From: Polytrichum commune
Lineage: Eukaryota > Streptophyta > Polytrichopsida > Polytrichales > Polytrichaceae
Assembly: GCA_950295325.1 (NCBI GenBank)
Contig: OX485804.1
Location: forward strand, 41,602,001-41,666,000
Length of the DNA: 64,000 nucleotides
Reading direction: 5' to 3'
Each line of letters opens with the position of its first letter. The stretch's first letter is position 1. Both the position numbers and the translations under genes were made by a program. Shown piece after piece: positions 1 through 17,508 of this stretch. The notes under the pieces are model-generated. The model had not been told where the DNA came from. It ran no database searches and saw only the letters and a list, made by a program, of their open reading frames with translations.

Positions 1-129
1 TCCCTATAAGAAAAAGCACAGGAAAGTGAAGAAAGTATAAGAGCCTGACACCCACATAGAATAGGATGAAGTACTAGAATCTCAAATATGCACCACGACC
101 TGTAACAAGCAGGTGAATAGATGACTAAC

Positions 130-6084
<5,955 letters not shown>

Positions 6085-6960
6085 CGCTGTAAGCCTTGAA
6101 CCCCTTGAAAAAACTCACATTACTTCAATTCCGCTCCAAATCCTTCCAATGATGAAACCTGTGCTCGTGGCAGATGCAGCTTTTCACCTAAATCCCATCC
6201 TCGTTACAATGTCCGTTTTGCTGAAGATCCTCTTTACTCACTGCTACTACTATCACTACTACTCTGGCTACCGGTCACGAATGTGGCTGCATTGCATACT
6301 CTTTCATCATCACCTGTACATTACTTCAGCATCTCCACTCAGGGTTCAACTTCTTACCAAATTGTCCCTCTGAACCCTAAACCCCTGCTCCAAACCCTAG
6401 AACTGAGGTTCTAGCATCTAGAGAGCTTTCACATTCGTTACACATCAAAGCTCAACGTTCGACACCCCTCACATAGAGAAAACTTTCGCATCCGTCTCTA
6501 GCCTACTTGAAACACCATCACTTCCCCGAAAATCCATCCCCCCGTCCACTCCATCGTCATGACCGCCCTCAGCACCCGTCCTTCCATACATCTCCACCAC
6601 TAAACGGTAGAAAACCTCTGCAACAAAGCAAAGCAACGCGAAGCGAAACAGAGCCTCTACTCTCTCCCTCCCTCCCTTCCTCCCTTTCTTCAACGACAAA
6701 ATAAAAATCTTAGTCTCGCATCCCCTGCTTCTTATTAACCTACCCACCCCCCCGGCCCTCCCTCCCAGACACGCATCCACTCTTCTTACACAGTAATCTT
6801 CGAATCTGTTATCTTCTACTAAACTAAAAAAGCTCCAATGACCATCCGAGTCATCTCGCGACACTAAACACTCTCGTCTCGTGATGATGATCTCCCCTCT
6901 CCTAATCCCTCACACACACCTCGGTATTGTAGGCATCCCGGGTTCCAACATTCTCGCCCT
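6085..6960 (-). promoter_or_regulatory. 5' leader and promoter region of the GCK-III kinase gene
   Basis: The stretch upstream of the kinase ATG is purine-rich on the coding strand (GA tracts near 6600-6720), as is common in plant 5' leaders. A TTACAG acceptor-like sequence ends two bases before the ATG, so the first coding exon may be preceded by an intron in the 5' UTR. A 131-codon minus-strand ORF at 6469-6864 has low-complexity composition and no recognisable domain. I treat it as leader sequence, not a gene. No TATA box is clear enough to call a start site. Confidence 0.45.
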
Positions 6961-7108
6961 TTTGACATGCTCCGCCCACTGATCCTAGCAATGAAACGCG
7001 TTTCGACTCTCGATCGTCTCCTGTTGTTCTACGGCTGCTCTGCTGACTGACACATGATGATCTCCATAGCTGTCCGGCCATGGCAGGGTTTGGAGTTTGG
7101 AGCTCGTC

Positions 7109-7179
7109 GCCATAGCCGGCCATGGCGGGGGGGCCCGCCATAGCCGGCCATGGCGGGGGGGCCCGCCATAGCCAGCCAT
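7109..7179. repeat. GC-rich 28-bp tandem repeat, 2.5 units
   Basis: A unit beginning GCCATAGCCGGCCATGGCGG and ending in a G run then CCC is repeated exactly at 7109-7136 and 7137-7164, with a partial third unit to 7179. It contains the palindromes GCCGGC and CCATGG. A run of CCATGGCCATGG follows at 7183-7200. It sits just beyond the kinase leader in otherwise AT-rich DNA. Confidence 0.8.
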
Positions 7180-7209
7180 TTGCCATGGCCATGGCCATGG
7201 ACTTCGTCC

Positions 7210-8257
7210 CCATGCCGGCCTGCCTGGCTCCTCTTTTTCTTTAGGGTTTATCAGTTTTTCTTTAGAACACTTTTCCGGCTTGCGCATGAGTCCTCTGCGT
7301 AAGTGCCTTATCAGCGAAGCGTTCCACCGCCTGGAAAGATTTCTTTCTGCTCGCGGCTCGTCATTTTCTGGGTTTGTTGTAATAATGGGGGGGTACAGGA
7401 CAGGCTGTTATGGATGAACATGCCGCCCGGCATGGATGGATGTATGAAGACACCTATCCAGTTTCGTTCCCCACGATTACATCCATTTCTTCTGCCACCT
7501 AAGTTCCAACTTCCAATCCCCTTTTTCCTTGGAATCTTTTCCAAAACTCTAAGAAATTGGCATCCACGTGTAAATATACACTTTTCACCTTGAATTTATC
7601 CGGCTCTTGGGAAAAACTTTAATTGATTCTTTCAGTTTTTGGGAGTGAACTATTAGTTAATGAACCAACTTGTAAGTGCTATTGGCATTGCATGAATCTG
7701 GCAAATTTAACTGCTTTATTTGATCCTTTAGACCCAAAGTGAAGTGAAAGCTCTCAAATGGAGGCCTGCAGGAGCTCAAATATGGCAAGGTTGCCATGAC
7801 ATGAGGAACAGGAACCTTCACATCTAGTTTCACAAACCCAAAGTTAGTTTCAATAGGGGTGTCGGATAGAGCCCATCCCCAAAAGGAGGAAGTAGCATGC
7901 GAGCGAACATGCCCTTTCATTCATGCATCGATCACACCAAAATCTCCGTCCAGTTCTCAGACGTGAAATTGTTGGGGATTATGTTGGGAAATAGATGTTG
8001 GTCCATCACATTTCATACTATTGTATTGCAGCCAAAGATGCCAATGGATGGTGTGTGAATTGATCGGTGTGATCAGCCCCTCATGCTTGTTCCATATGGA
8101 GTCGGTGTTTTATATATCTATATATCTATAGGGATCCACTTTGAATTTTTGGTAGTGGAAAACCTTTCAGAGGGTTGGGCTAGGGCTAGAGGTATTTCTA
8201 TTTGAGTTGGGACCCATTAACAATACCAAGGTAAAAGGGATCTCGTAGAAACTACAC
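7210..8257. other. Intergenic DNA, no gene seen
   Basis: No ORF with recognisable protein features on either strand. A short TATATCTATATATCTATA low-complexity run lies near 8113-8130. The 87-codon minus ORF at 7657-7920 resembles nothing I know. Confidence 0.5.
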
Positions 8258-8259
8258 TA

Positions 8260-9203
8260 CCGTAGTTTACTAGCAGGTTAGGCAACTTGCTGCCTAATAT
8301 TTAATTAAAGTTCAAAAAGTAGGTTCGGCACCTAAAAATAGTATATTCATATTTTCGGCAATTTTCTCTTTTAATTTTTAAAAATTCGGCTTACATTCAT
8401 TTTTAATTTTCTATTTCAACTTATATCTTGTACATCTCTCTTGCATTGAATGACAAGTAAGATGTGAGTGAAGAGTTGAGAATGCTTTGTGCTTTATGCA
8501 AGTAGAGTGGAGTTGTGTTCAACAATGCATATGGGATATGTAAACTTTGAGGTGAAGCACCTAGTTAGACGTCATTTTTATAACACGCATAACTTTTGCA
8601 TAGAGTCTTCAAATGACATAAAATTTGTTGGAGGTGAAATATTACTTGATTTCTAAACTTTTCTTAGACCAACAAAATTCCAAAAAAGTTGATCTTCTAT
8701 GCACAAATGAGCTCCAAAAAACTGTTATGAACGCATTTTAATTTTTTGATCTTTACACGGCTGCAATGTTTTGTCCATATCTTTTGCATAAAGACTTATT
8801 TTGACACAAAACTTGTTGGAGGTGGAAGAAGGATTGATTTCTCAACTTTTGTTTGTTGGACAAAATTCTATAAAAACTTCATCTTCTATGCTCAATTGGA
8901 CTCCAAAAATTTGTGTACAACACATTTGAAAAGCCTCGCCTAGAGTCTTGCTACTTCTTGACCCATATTCTTTGTGGACTAATGTACGTGAGCTTGATTA
9001 CAAAAGGAGCACCTTCTCTCCTTCAAAATTCACATATGCTTCCATTGTAAGTAAAACTCTAGTGAGAAGTAAAAATTTCTTACTTTTAGGCAATTTTGAA
9101 AAAAAATTAATTTTATATTCGGCAAAAAATGCCAATAATATTCCAAAAATTTAGGCATCTATTTTTAGAATTATTTTGTGCCGAACCTGCTATTAAACTA
9201 CGG
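8260..9203. mobile_element. 944-bp MITE-like element with TA target duplication
   Basis: The ends are inverted copies, CCGTAGTTTACTAGCAGGTT on the left and the same with one mismatch on the right, flanked by TA at 8258-8259 and 9204-9205. Further-in matches (GGTTCGGCAC on both sides) extend the similarity. The interior holds two diverged direct repeats of about 165 bp (about 8583-8743 and 8750-8930, both containing TTGTTGGAGGTG). There is no coding capacity. The TA duplication suggests mobilisation by a Tc1/mariner or pogo-type transposase. That is inference. Confidence 0.7.
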
Positions 9204-9206
9204 TAA

Positions 9207-9737
9207 TGGGGCATTCCCACCTGACATTAGTTAGAAGTAGTTTTAGTCTAAAAGCGGTTTTAGTTATCTAGGGTTCACACATACAACTCTTTTTAGTGCC
9301 GAGCCTAGGTGGCAAATGATGTGGCATGGCTTAAAAGTGGAGGTTTTAAGCCTCAACCACCGACCCTCCCATCGGTACCTAAACATGAGGCAAGAATATA
9401 GGAACTTTAAAAGTGTCGCCTCCCACCCTTGTGATTGGTTGCTGTTTAGCCTTAGCTATGAGGGCACGAGGAGCTTCATTAACAAAAACCGATGGTAAGA
9501 TAGGTGAGTAGTAAGGCATTTGGGGATGGGACAAAAACTACCCAACATTCATTGCTTGGTAGATAAAACCATGAACATGTGTGAAAGCTACTTAACTAAA
9601 ACCTACTTGAAAATCTCCGGAGCAAGTTCTTGTAGGTGCATTGGGATAGTCGGATGCCTCTGCTATAACCGAGGGAGCTTTACCCGGTTTTTAGGAAATA
9701 CTTTGGGTCTTAACTAAAGTCAGGTGGGAATGCCCCA
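9207..9737. mobile_element. 531-bp MITE with 19-bp perfect TIRs and TAA target duplication
   Basis: TIR TGGGGCATTCCCACCTGAC is perfect at both ends and is followed by a further partial match (TTAGTTA). TAA flanks the element at 9204-9206 and 9738-9740, the TWA pattern typical of PIF/Harbinger. It lies directly against the right end of the preceding element, so it probably inserted into that element's flank. No ORF of note. Confidence 0.75.
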
Positions 9738-9746
9738 TAAGTATGA

Positions 9747-9937
9747 TATTTAGTGTCGCTTCGTATTTGGAGTTACTCGACATTATTTTTTAACTATTGA
9801 TGTAAATGTTTACCAAGTAAAGTTGTTAATGTTTTATAATGTCTAAACTACCAATTTGATGTTTGTTGGTAAAACATTAGATATACATTAAATAAATATA
9901 TCTTTGCGTAATTCCAAATACTAAGCAACACTAAATA
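9747..9937. repeat. Short inverted-repeat (foldback) element
   Basis: The left arm TATTTAGTGTCGCTTCGTAT continues to GGAGTTAC. It is matched in inverse orientation at about 9908-9937 with three to four mismatches. This gives a 191-bp foldback with an AT-rich loop and no coding content. It probably is a MITE, but the target duplication is unclear. Confidence 0.55.
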
Positions 9938-10000
9938 CATTTTTTTAGTGTAGAAGTGAGGCTTCCTCTATATTAGTGTGAGTGTTTCTACACTACACTA

Positions 10001-10245
10001 CACTAAATAGGACATTTAGTGTTTGATTATATTTAATGTTGTTACCACCCTACCTTGCTCAACACTAATTTTCAATTTTTTGACAATTAGTGTTACAAAA
10101 TGTGCTAGAAGATATGTTGGGATTCTTTTTTTTATCATTGTTAAGAAAATTAATATCCTTACTAACACTAAATTTAAACAAGTAACTTCCACATATTACC
10201 ATAGTTGATATTTAGTGTATCAAACACTAAATATCCTATTTAGTG
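10001..10245. mobile_element. 245-bp MITE with 27-bp TIRs
   Basis: The TIR starts CACTAAATAGGACATTTAGT at 10001 and is matched over 27 bases with one mismatch at 10219-10245. TA flanks both sides. The CACTA start could suggest the CACTA superfamily, but the flanks show a 2-bp TA match and not a clean 3-bp duplication, so assignment is open. No coding capacity. Confidence 0.7.
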
Positions 10246-10442
10246 TAGTTTGGGGCCTCTAATGTTTATTCCAAATTTAAATAAGTTCATGAGACAAGTT
10301 TCCAGGTTATAATATAGTGGATTAGGTTTTCACTTTAGGTAAGATGGTGGGAGCCTAGTTCAAAGAGCATGGATGGCCCACGATAAGCTTAGTTGACATG
10401 CAAGAGGAAGCTTGCAAAACCTCTTGAACCCATAATACATTA

Positions 10443-12756
10443 AGCTATCGCTTAAGACCGCATTCATTTAAGTCCGCATCCCGGTTAAGTTTGCATGTTT
10501 TTATGAAAAATTTCCGGATCAATTTTATTTTCATGTAAAGTCGAATAGAGTCATTTGGCGATTGTTTTCAATGCGTACCCGTGCGATTGCAGACCAACCG
10601 CTTTGCAAGATACGACAAAGTGTAAAGAGGGTTGATTTAGCTTGGTAGATGTGCTCGGACGACACAAATGGTGACTCTTTGAGTCTCCGATAGTAATTTC
10701 GAGGTTGACGACCTCTTGTAAAGCGTTATGTATAATTTCACGCTGATCTACCTCAACAGAAGGCTCAACACGATCGTTTTCATGATCAGTTTCTTCATAA
10801 GCAACTTCGGACTCGCCAATCACCAAGGCATTGTTCATGGCATCCTCGATTTCTTCAATAAGTGTGTTTTTGCAAAATTTGAAATTATCGTGGTCATCAT
10901 TGAAACACATCTCAATATCACAACAAATATCAAAATCCTCAGACTCACCGAGGATTGACGTGTTTCAGAGCATGTTCATGATCTCGTCCACAATTTCATC
11001 GGGTTGTTCACAACATTACCTTCATTGCTTGCTTGAAATGATGAAATGATATCTGGGTTTTTTTGTAAGCATTTCTTCAAAGTTTGCGATGAGATTTCGT
11101 TCCAAGCAAGATTGACAAGATTCGCAGCATCCAACAAATGCGGTGGCCTACTGTACACCATTCCCGCAACTCCTTGCTTCATTCTCGTAACTCCTTGTGG
11201 GGTATCATGATACGTGATAATTTCTTTGATCAACAAGAATTTGTACCATTTCTTCATAGCCGCGATGATACTTATATCCATTGGTTGTTTTCATGACGTG
11301 ACATTCAGATGAAAGAAAACCACTTGGATTCCATTCATTTCAAATGCAATGGAATGTCCTGGAGCATCATCAAGATCAACAAAACCTTATGCCTTGTGCG
11401 TTTCCGCACATGAGGTTCGAATACCTCATCAAACCATTTGTTGAATGTCGGTACATCAATCCAAGCATTCTTCTATTGGAAGTACGGAATTGGCCAAGAA
11501 TTTCCTGAAATGCATGCAGATTCCTTCGCCTTACCTATCATTGCAATCAGCAATCGTTATGTCCTGGTAGCATTGCAGCAAATGACCAAGATCACTCTAT
11601 CTTTCGCCTTCTTTTTGCCCCAAACAGTTGAAACATCTCCGATTGGCAAGAAAACTGTGTAACGAGGAAGAATCGGAAAGAATAAACCAATTTCATCCAA
11701 GTTGTAAACACAAGAAGGATCGTTCTGATTGATAATCGAACCTAAATCGTCTGACGCTTTCAGAAGCTCTGGAACATTCTTGTCGACATCACCTTCTTTC
11801 CCACATAGGTTCATGAAGTTCAAACCGTAGCGATGTCAGAATTTGACAAACCAACCGCACGAAGCCTTGAATTTGTTGTCAGGAATGTCAATTGCTTGGC
11901 CGAGCAATCTCGCTTTATGACATACCAAGCTCGGTGGCAATACAAGCCACATTCGATGCCCAACATCAATCTAGTCAAACAGTTTCTTCTCCAACTCTAG
12001 AAACATAGCTTGAGAAACTTTTTCGTAGTTTTTGGAGTAGCATGGTCGACATTTTATGCTCTTTCACAGACGATGTCCTTGTTTGACCTCAAGTTTCAGA
12101 TGGTTTTCTCATCGATTCCATATTCTCGAGCAATACTTTGCATCGAGGGTGGCTTGGGTCTGTCAAACAATGCTATGATTTCCATACTTTGACGATCATT
12201 CAGACATGGGCCTTCGCCCTTTCGCTTTCCAGCACGTTACAAGCTCAATTTCGGAATGAAATGGCAGCTCTGAAGCTCCAAAATGATATAGCCCTAATAA
12301 AAACCCTAAGGGCAAGCGCAGTGACCTTGCACCTGCATCTGCATTTGCGCTTTCTCATCCGCGATGCAGATGCAGATGCATCCATTGGCCCAATCACCCT
12401 GCTATACCCTAAAATTGGATGTAAAATAATACATGAAATGCAGAACTCCCTGCATTTCGGCGAGATATGCAGGGAGCCTGCTATCAGCTAAGGACAAACA
12501 ACTTCATGGCGGCTTTTAACTAAAGACAGCTCAATATGGTAGGGCCGCAAAAAACTACAAATCATTTTAGAGGAAATTCTGATGAAAGCAATGCATAATG
12601 AGTGGCAGTCTTGCCTGGGTCTGCATCTGCATTATGGATGGAGGCCACTTTTCATTCCCGGATGTAGATCCAGATCCAGGAACAACTGGGCTTGCTCTAA
12701 TATCCTTAAGTCCGCATTGGATATGCCATATCAAAATGCGGACTTAAGCGACAACT
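10443..12756 (-). mobile_element. Complete but inactive pogo/Tigger-like DNA transposon (Tc1/mariner superfamily)
   Basis: TIRs AGCTATCGCTTAAGACCGCA (left) and AGTTGTCGCTTAAGTCCGCA (right, reversed) match at 19 of 22 positions when extended. TA duplicates flank them at 10441-10442 and 12757-12758. The motif TAAGTCCGCAT recurs just inside both ends, as expected of subterminal transposase-binding repeats. The interior carries one decayed transposase gene on the minus strand. Size (2314 bp), TA duplication and transposase type agree with each other. Confidence 0.85.
10551..12232 (-). pseudogene. pogo-like transposase (CENP-B type HTH plus DDE_1), broken by stops and frameshifts
   Basis: Reading on the minus strand, an N-terminal CENP-B-like helix-turn-helix (SIAREYGIDEKTI, near 12085-12125) is followed by a second HTH stretch with KARLLGQAIDIPDNKFKAS and LCGKEG (11800-11920). 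Then come the DDE_1 core pieces: YNLDEIGLF (first Asp, about 11700), VLLILDDAPGH after a frameshift (second Asp, about 11370) and QPMDISIIAAMKKWYKFLL (third Asp, about 11280). In pogo/Tigger/Jerky transposases these three acidic residues cut and join DNA. Several in-frame stops and at least one frameshift separate the pieces, so no full protein can be made. The C-terminal acidic tail (10551-10910) is open. It fills the element at 10443-12756. Confidence 0.85.
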
Positions 12757-15420
12757 TATTGTAAGACATTGGCAAAGAAATTTGTGGCCGCTAAGCAAGG
12801 ATTAGTTGTGAGCATACAAAGTGCTAAGATCTCTCCAACAAATAGCAAACGAGAGGTAGTTGGTGAACTTGGGAGCTACATCTTAAATAGTCCAACTACG
12901 TTATATTTATGAATTAGTGTGGCTCACATTATTTTACATCAACCCACTTTTATTATCTTGTAATCATTGAGTGGCAACCATAATTAGTAACATGGACCAC
13001 TTGGTGCTACACGGCAAGCCATGAAGACCATTCTAATTAACATGACGAACCAATTTTTATGCCACACTAAATCATATATTATAGTGCAATGTTGACAAAA
13101 CTAATCCTACATCATCCACATTTGTTTTATGGTATGTTTCGTTATAATATAGTGCCAACATAAGTTCCATTGTAGTAGGATAATAATGTGTGTGATGATC
13201 AACACACTAACCCTTGAATGCTCATGCAACCCAAAATGGGTCGCCGCCTAATATTATGATGGGGTTTGCGATCCACTAGGTGGCAATCTACATGCCCCCC
13301 CTTATGGTTGACATAGATGTGGTGCGTGACCAACTTTTCCCGCATAAATTGCCCAAATAAATTGCTCGTGAGTTGTCCACATGGGTTTTCCAAGCAACTC
13401 AAACAATTGAACTTCAATTTACGCCAAAAATTTGATGATACAATTAAATTAGCAGCATGAAATGGAGTGAAATCAAGCGCTCAAACCATTCAAACTTGAA
13501 TTTATCGCCATGAATCAACCAAACCAATACACATGTCTACAATTTTAAAGGAAATTTTACTTCATGTTTTTGGTGAATATACCTACATTCTTGTAATGCA
13601 TATGATGTATGATATTTAGTTGTTGATATGATTGTGTATGGTTTGCAAGGGTGATGTGGCTATGTTTTGTATAATTCCCTTTGTGGTTCATGACATCAAC
13701 AATTGTATTTGCAATAGTATGTATGGACATGGATTTTGTATGTATGCAATGGTTTGTACGAACATGGATCTTTTTTGGTTACTTATAAGGATTACAGACT
13801 ACAATAAATTGCATTAAGATGGGAAATATAAGTAATGATAGGGTGCAAACAAACAGGTCGTTTTAGAGAATTGAGTAATTATAAGGAACCTTTACTTCAT
13901 GCTTTGGAAGTAAATAGCACCTAAATAAATACCCCTCCACCGCACGTGGTGCACAAAAATCCTATAGAGTGACCTCTTTCCCCCTCCCCCCCCCCCCAAG
14001 TTCTATTGCACACATGACATCCCCACAATGATGTTCAACAACAAACAACATGCATTAAAATGAGCAAGAACAAATATGCATATTCATGAAGCCAAGGGCA
14101 TGGCACATAATTATCACTTTACATAGTGAAGTGAAAACAACCAACAAACTCATTGGATTACTGAATGTCTGGAAGAACAAAAGTGGCCTACATTGAACAT
14201 CTCCAACCCTAAGGTCCAAAACATTGTTCCCTTGTTGAACTCCAAACTTTAAGTTGCTACCATGGATGAAGACCGCATGATGCTCTGTTGTAGCAACAAC
14301 AACCTCAAGAAAATTTCAAACATGCATGCATGTCCTCATCTCCAATTGTGTCTCCACTCATTGGGCCAAAATAGTTGCATTATTTCAAGTCTTCCATTTC
14401 CAGGTCGTGGTTTGGGTTCGGCTCTAGACTCCCCCCCGAGATGTGCAAACCCAAAACAACAACATGTGTTGCATAGGGTTGGTTGGTTGGGCACGCCAAT
14501 CTAGGTTATTCTTATTTTATCGTTGAAATTATACATGTATTGCTTGATTTCACACAAAAACTTTTATGCATGGGGTATTTAGAGTATGTTGTGCATGCAC
14601 ACGATTCTTGATTTTTAATCAAAGGTGCACCCCCGGGGTTGTTGCAAGGTTATGTGAGGGGCATGGGAGGGTGTATGTATGTGTTTGTTTGCAATGTGGA
14701 AGGGGAACAACAATTTGTAACAGATGACATTAGGTCTCAATGGGCCCCTCATTGGACAGAGTTGAATAATATCTTTAAGATGCAGTTTCTCAAGTCAAAG
14801 TCGTTGCATAAAATTTTTAATGTCATTTTTTTGCATTTGGGATGGCAACCATAGGCTCTATGCACATCACATGAGTTAGCATGCATGCCTAGATACCTAT
14901 ATTATACGGTATGAGGGACAAAAGGCTATCATCTCCAAAGCTTTCACAAAGATGACCAAGTTTGTGGTTGAACTTCTCTTTGGTGTTCATGTAGTTGTTT
15001 GCCTTCATCGTGTTTAATTTGTGCTCACAATTGTTTTGGTTCGGTCCAAGGGGACTAAGAAAACTCATATCACAACAAACTGGGTCCATTATTTGTATAA
15101 CATTCCTAAATATGGGAAACTAATTGTTGAGCACTATAAGTCCCTCTTGCCTGAAAACTTATAAAGGAAGTCCTCAAAATATAAGAAGTCGTACATCAAG
15201 TGGTACACCATTACCAATAATGCCATGTTTTCCTACGTCCATTATGTAAGTATTACTTGCTTCATTTTGGTAAAATTAGCTTGTCCATTTTGTTCTTTCT
15301 TTTTGAGCCTCATGAAGAGGTTATCTTCGTCTTTGATTATTTTTTTGAGATGTTGTGTTATTCTCTTGCGTTTAAAATTATTTTGCCAAAGCGGCAAGGA
15401 GAGTAAAAAATAACTACAAG
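12757..15420. other. Intergenic DNA, no gene seen
   Basis: No supported gene. A small imperfect inverted pair (GAATTAGTGTGGC at 12911 and its inverse at 13061) suggests a 160-bp foldback remnant. A poly-C tract lies near 13982-13998. Around 15110-15240 the plus strand has fragments (EHYKSLLPEN, IKWYTITNNAMFSYVHYV) that may belong to the decayed coding stretch that follows. Confidence 0.45.
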
Positions 15421-15438
15421 ATAAAATATCTATAGACA

Positions 15439-16080
15439 ATGACAACTCATGGTGTTGATGAGGCAATTGAGTGAGAGTACAAGCTGGAGAGGAAGAAACA
15501 TGACAACGTTTTCTATAAACTTCTTGCAATTGCTAATCTTTGGTTGGCTGATGAATGGCATTTGGAAATTATGAAGCATTGGGAAACAACTAACCCACCT
15601 CAAATGATGCTTGAAAATTTGCATAAGCTTATGTTGGCACAAGTTGATGATGAGCAAAAAGTGAAGTGGCTGAAGATTCGGAACTTTGGGGGTCCTTGTA
15701 AAAGGGAGGAGGGTTTTCCTTTAGAAACTATCAATGACAAGGAGCTTGATGCTTTTTTCCACACAATTACTTATTGGTGGCAAATGATGTGCATATCCCA
15801 TTTTTTGTTTTTTCATTTTTCTCTTTCTAACAACCATTGCTTGCAGACTAGTTTTTGGGTTCTATACACGACTTCACATGCTACAAGGGAATTGGAGGAC
15901 ATGAAGAGGGATTACCCAGAGTCCCTAGCACTAGAGAACATAGAGGAACTTTGGACCTATGTAGAGAATTGAAGAAAACAGTTGTGGAGGCATTGTTTTT
16001 TCTGGGAGTTCTCCATTGTTGTGAACTTTGCCATACAGAGGGCAAACTTGCTACAATACCAACTTGATCTCAAATATGTT
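15439..16080 (+). pseudogene. Decayed coding stretch of unknown protein
   Basis: From 15439 the plus frame reads about 115 codons with one stop (a TGA after EAIE) and looks protein-like, rich in charged and aromatic residues (ANLWLADEWHLEIMKHWE, then DEQKVKWLKIRNFGG). A GCTTGCAG acceptor-like site near 15846 is followed by another open segment (to 15972). After that stops become frequent to about 16700. I do not recognise the family. It could be a relic of a transposon-carried or captured gene. The evidence is open frame and composition only, so the call is weak. Confidence 0.33.
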
Positions 16081-17506
16081 GCCCAAATAGTGCTCGCAAG
16101 GTAATCTTTAATTTTTGCTTGTGCATGCCTTCATTTCTTTGCTCATATTTTCTTAATTTGTATTTTCCCTTCCCATTTGGTGGCATTTCTATTGCAAGGT
16201 ACTACGAGCACATCCTTCTTTCAATGGGCGGTGTAGTTACAAGTGTCATGAGATTGCAGACGTCTCCCATTGATGCCAATTATATTTAAAATTCAAGTAT
16301 ATTGAAGTCTTATGGACTTTCTCATTTAGAGAAAGTGGGTTGGTACTTGAACATCCCGAACACATCATGCCCTTTATTTGAGTCATCTTTGCGTTCTTCA
16401 ATCATGGCAATAGTCGATCTCAATCTGCAAGCAACTATCCTCTCCTCAACATATTTCTTGCGATGAAGCAAAATGAGGAGGAATGGGTGTTGACTAAGCT
16501 GAAGAAGCTTAAGGGCTCAAAGGATTTTAAGAAACGCTTGCCAAATACATTGTTTCCTTGGAGCATGTTGAGGATGGTGGCAAATAAACCAATATCGTGA
16601 AGCATACAAAGGAACCACCCACATTTAAGGTGAAGGAAGCATATGTCTCTAAATGTGGAACTCCTGCAACCTCTGTTAAGGTTTTCCTCTCTTCCAAAAC
16701 TACTTTGACTCTAGAAAAAATGAATGTTTCCCAATCCCTTTAATATCCTCAAGAAAATATGAAGGTATTTAGCTCAATATGGCATGCATATCCCATATAT
16801 ATATAGGTATTATCTATATACATGTTAAATACATATGCATTATTTATATATGTAATGCCATTCTTCATAAAGTGGTGTAGTGAGCGAGGTCAAAAAAGGT
16901 TCTTTTGGTTTTTGGCAGGTATTCCACCTTATAAAAATATGGATTGTAGGGTACGTGGATTTTTTGTAGTCATTGTAAGGTGTAGCCTAAGGTTGGGGCG
17001 CAGGGGGGGGGGGGGGTTGGTGCCATGGTCAAATGTCAAGTTTGGGTAGCCCAATGGCCTAATCTCGGGCATGGTGGGCAAGGAAGCCTGAGGGGCAAGT
17101 TGCCCAATAGTAGCCAATGGCAGTTCACTATGAAGGAGCCTCAAATCTTGCACAAATATGGTCCAAATTGGATGGTTTTATTTTATTATTGATCCCCCCC
17201 CTCAAATTTGAAGATTATTGGGGTGTATCACCGCACTATATGGATTTGGTAAATTATGATTGTGCATATTGGTTCATTTAAATCATAGGTTGGATGTCCG
17301 AAAATGACTTGTGATGGCCCGTGAAGTTTGAGGGTGAAAAATTTGATGTAAAATTCATCAAAAAATTACAAATGTTTGGAGCACCTCCATTGACATCCAT
17401 ATAATATAGCATGCCTAAATTCCCAACCTTCAAAAAATTGTGGCTAGACATCCTAATATGACCTAGCAAATGTTGTATGATTGACTTCGAGTTTTCAGAG
17501 GACTAG
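16081..17506. other. Intergenic DNA, no gene seen
   Basis: Low-complexity stretches only: a TATATATATA run near 16795 and a G run of about 14 near 17002. No recognisable coding or RNA signal. Confidence 0.45.
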
Positions 17507-17508
17507 TA

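Noticed and set aside
6469-6864. 131-codon minus-strand ORF upstream of the kinase
   Set aside because: Purine-rich leader composition, no domain, and it lies in the expected 5' UTR/promoter of the kinase.
12330-12410. CTGCATCTGCAT / ATGCAGATGCAG inverted motifs
   Set aside because: Considered as a CRISPR-like or regulatory repeat. It is better explained as subterminal sequence of the pogo-like element.
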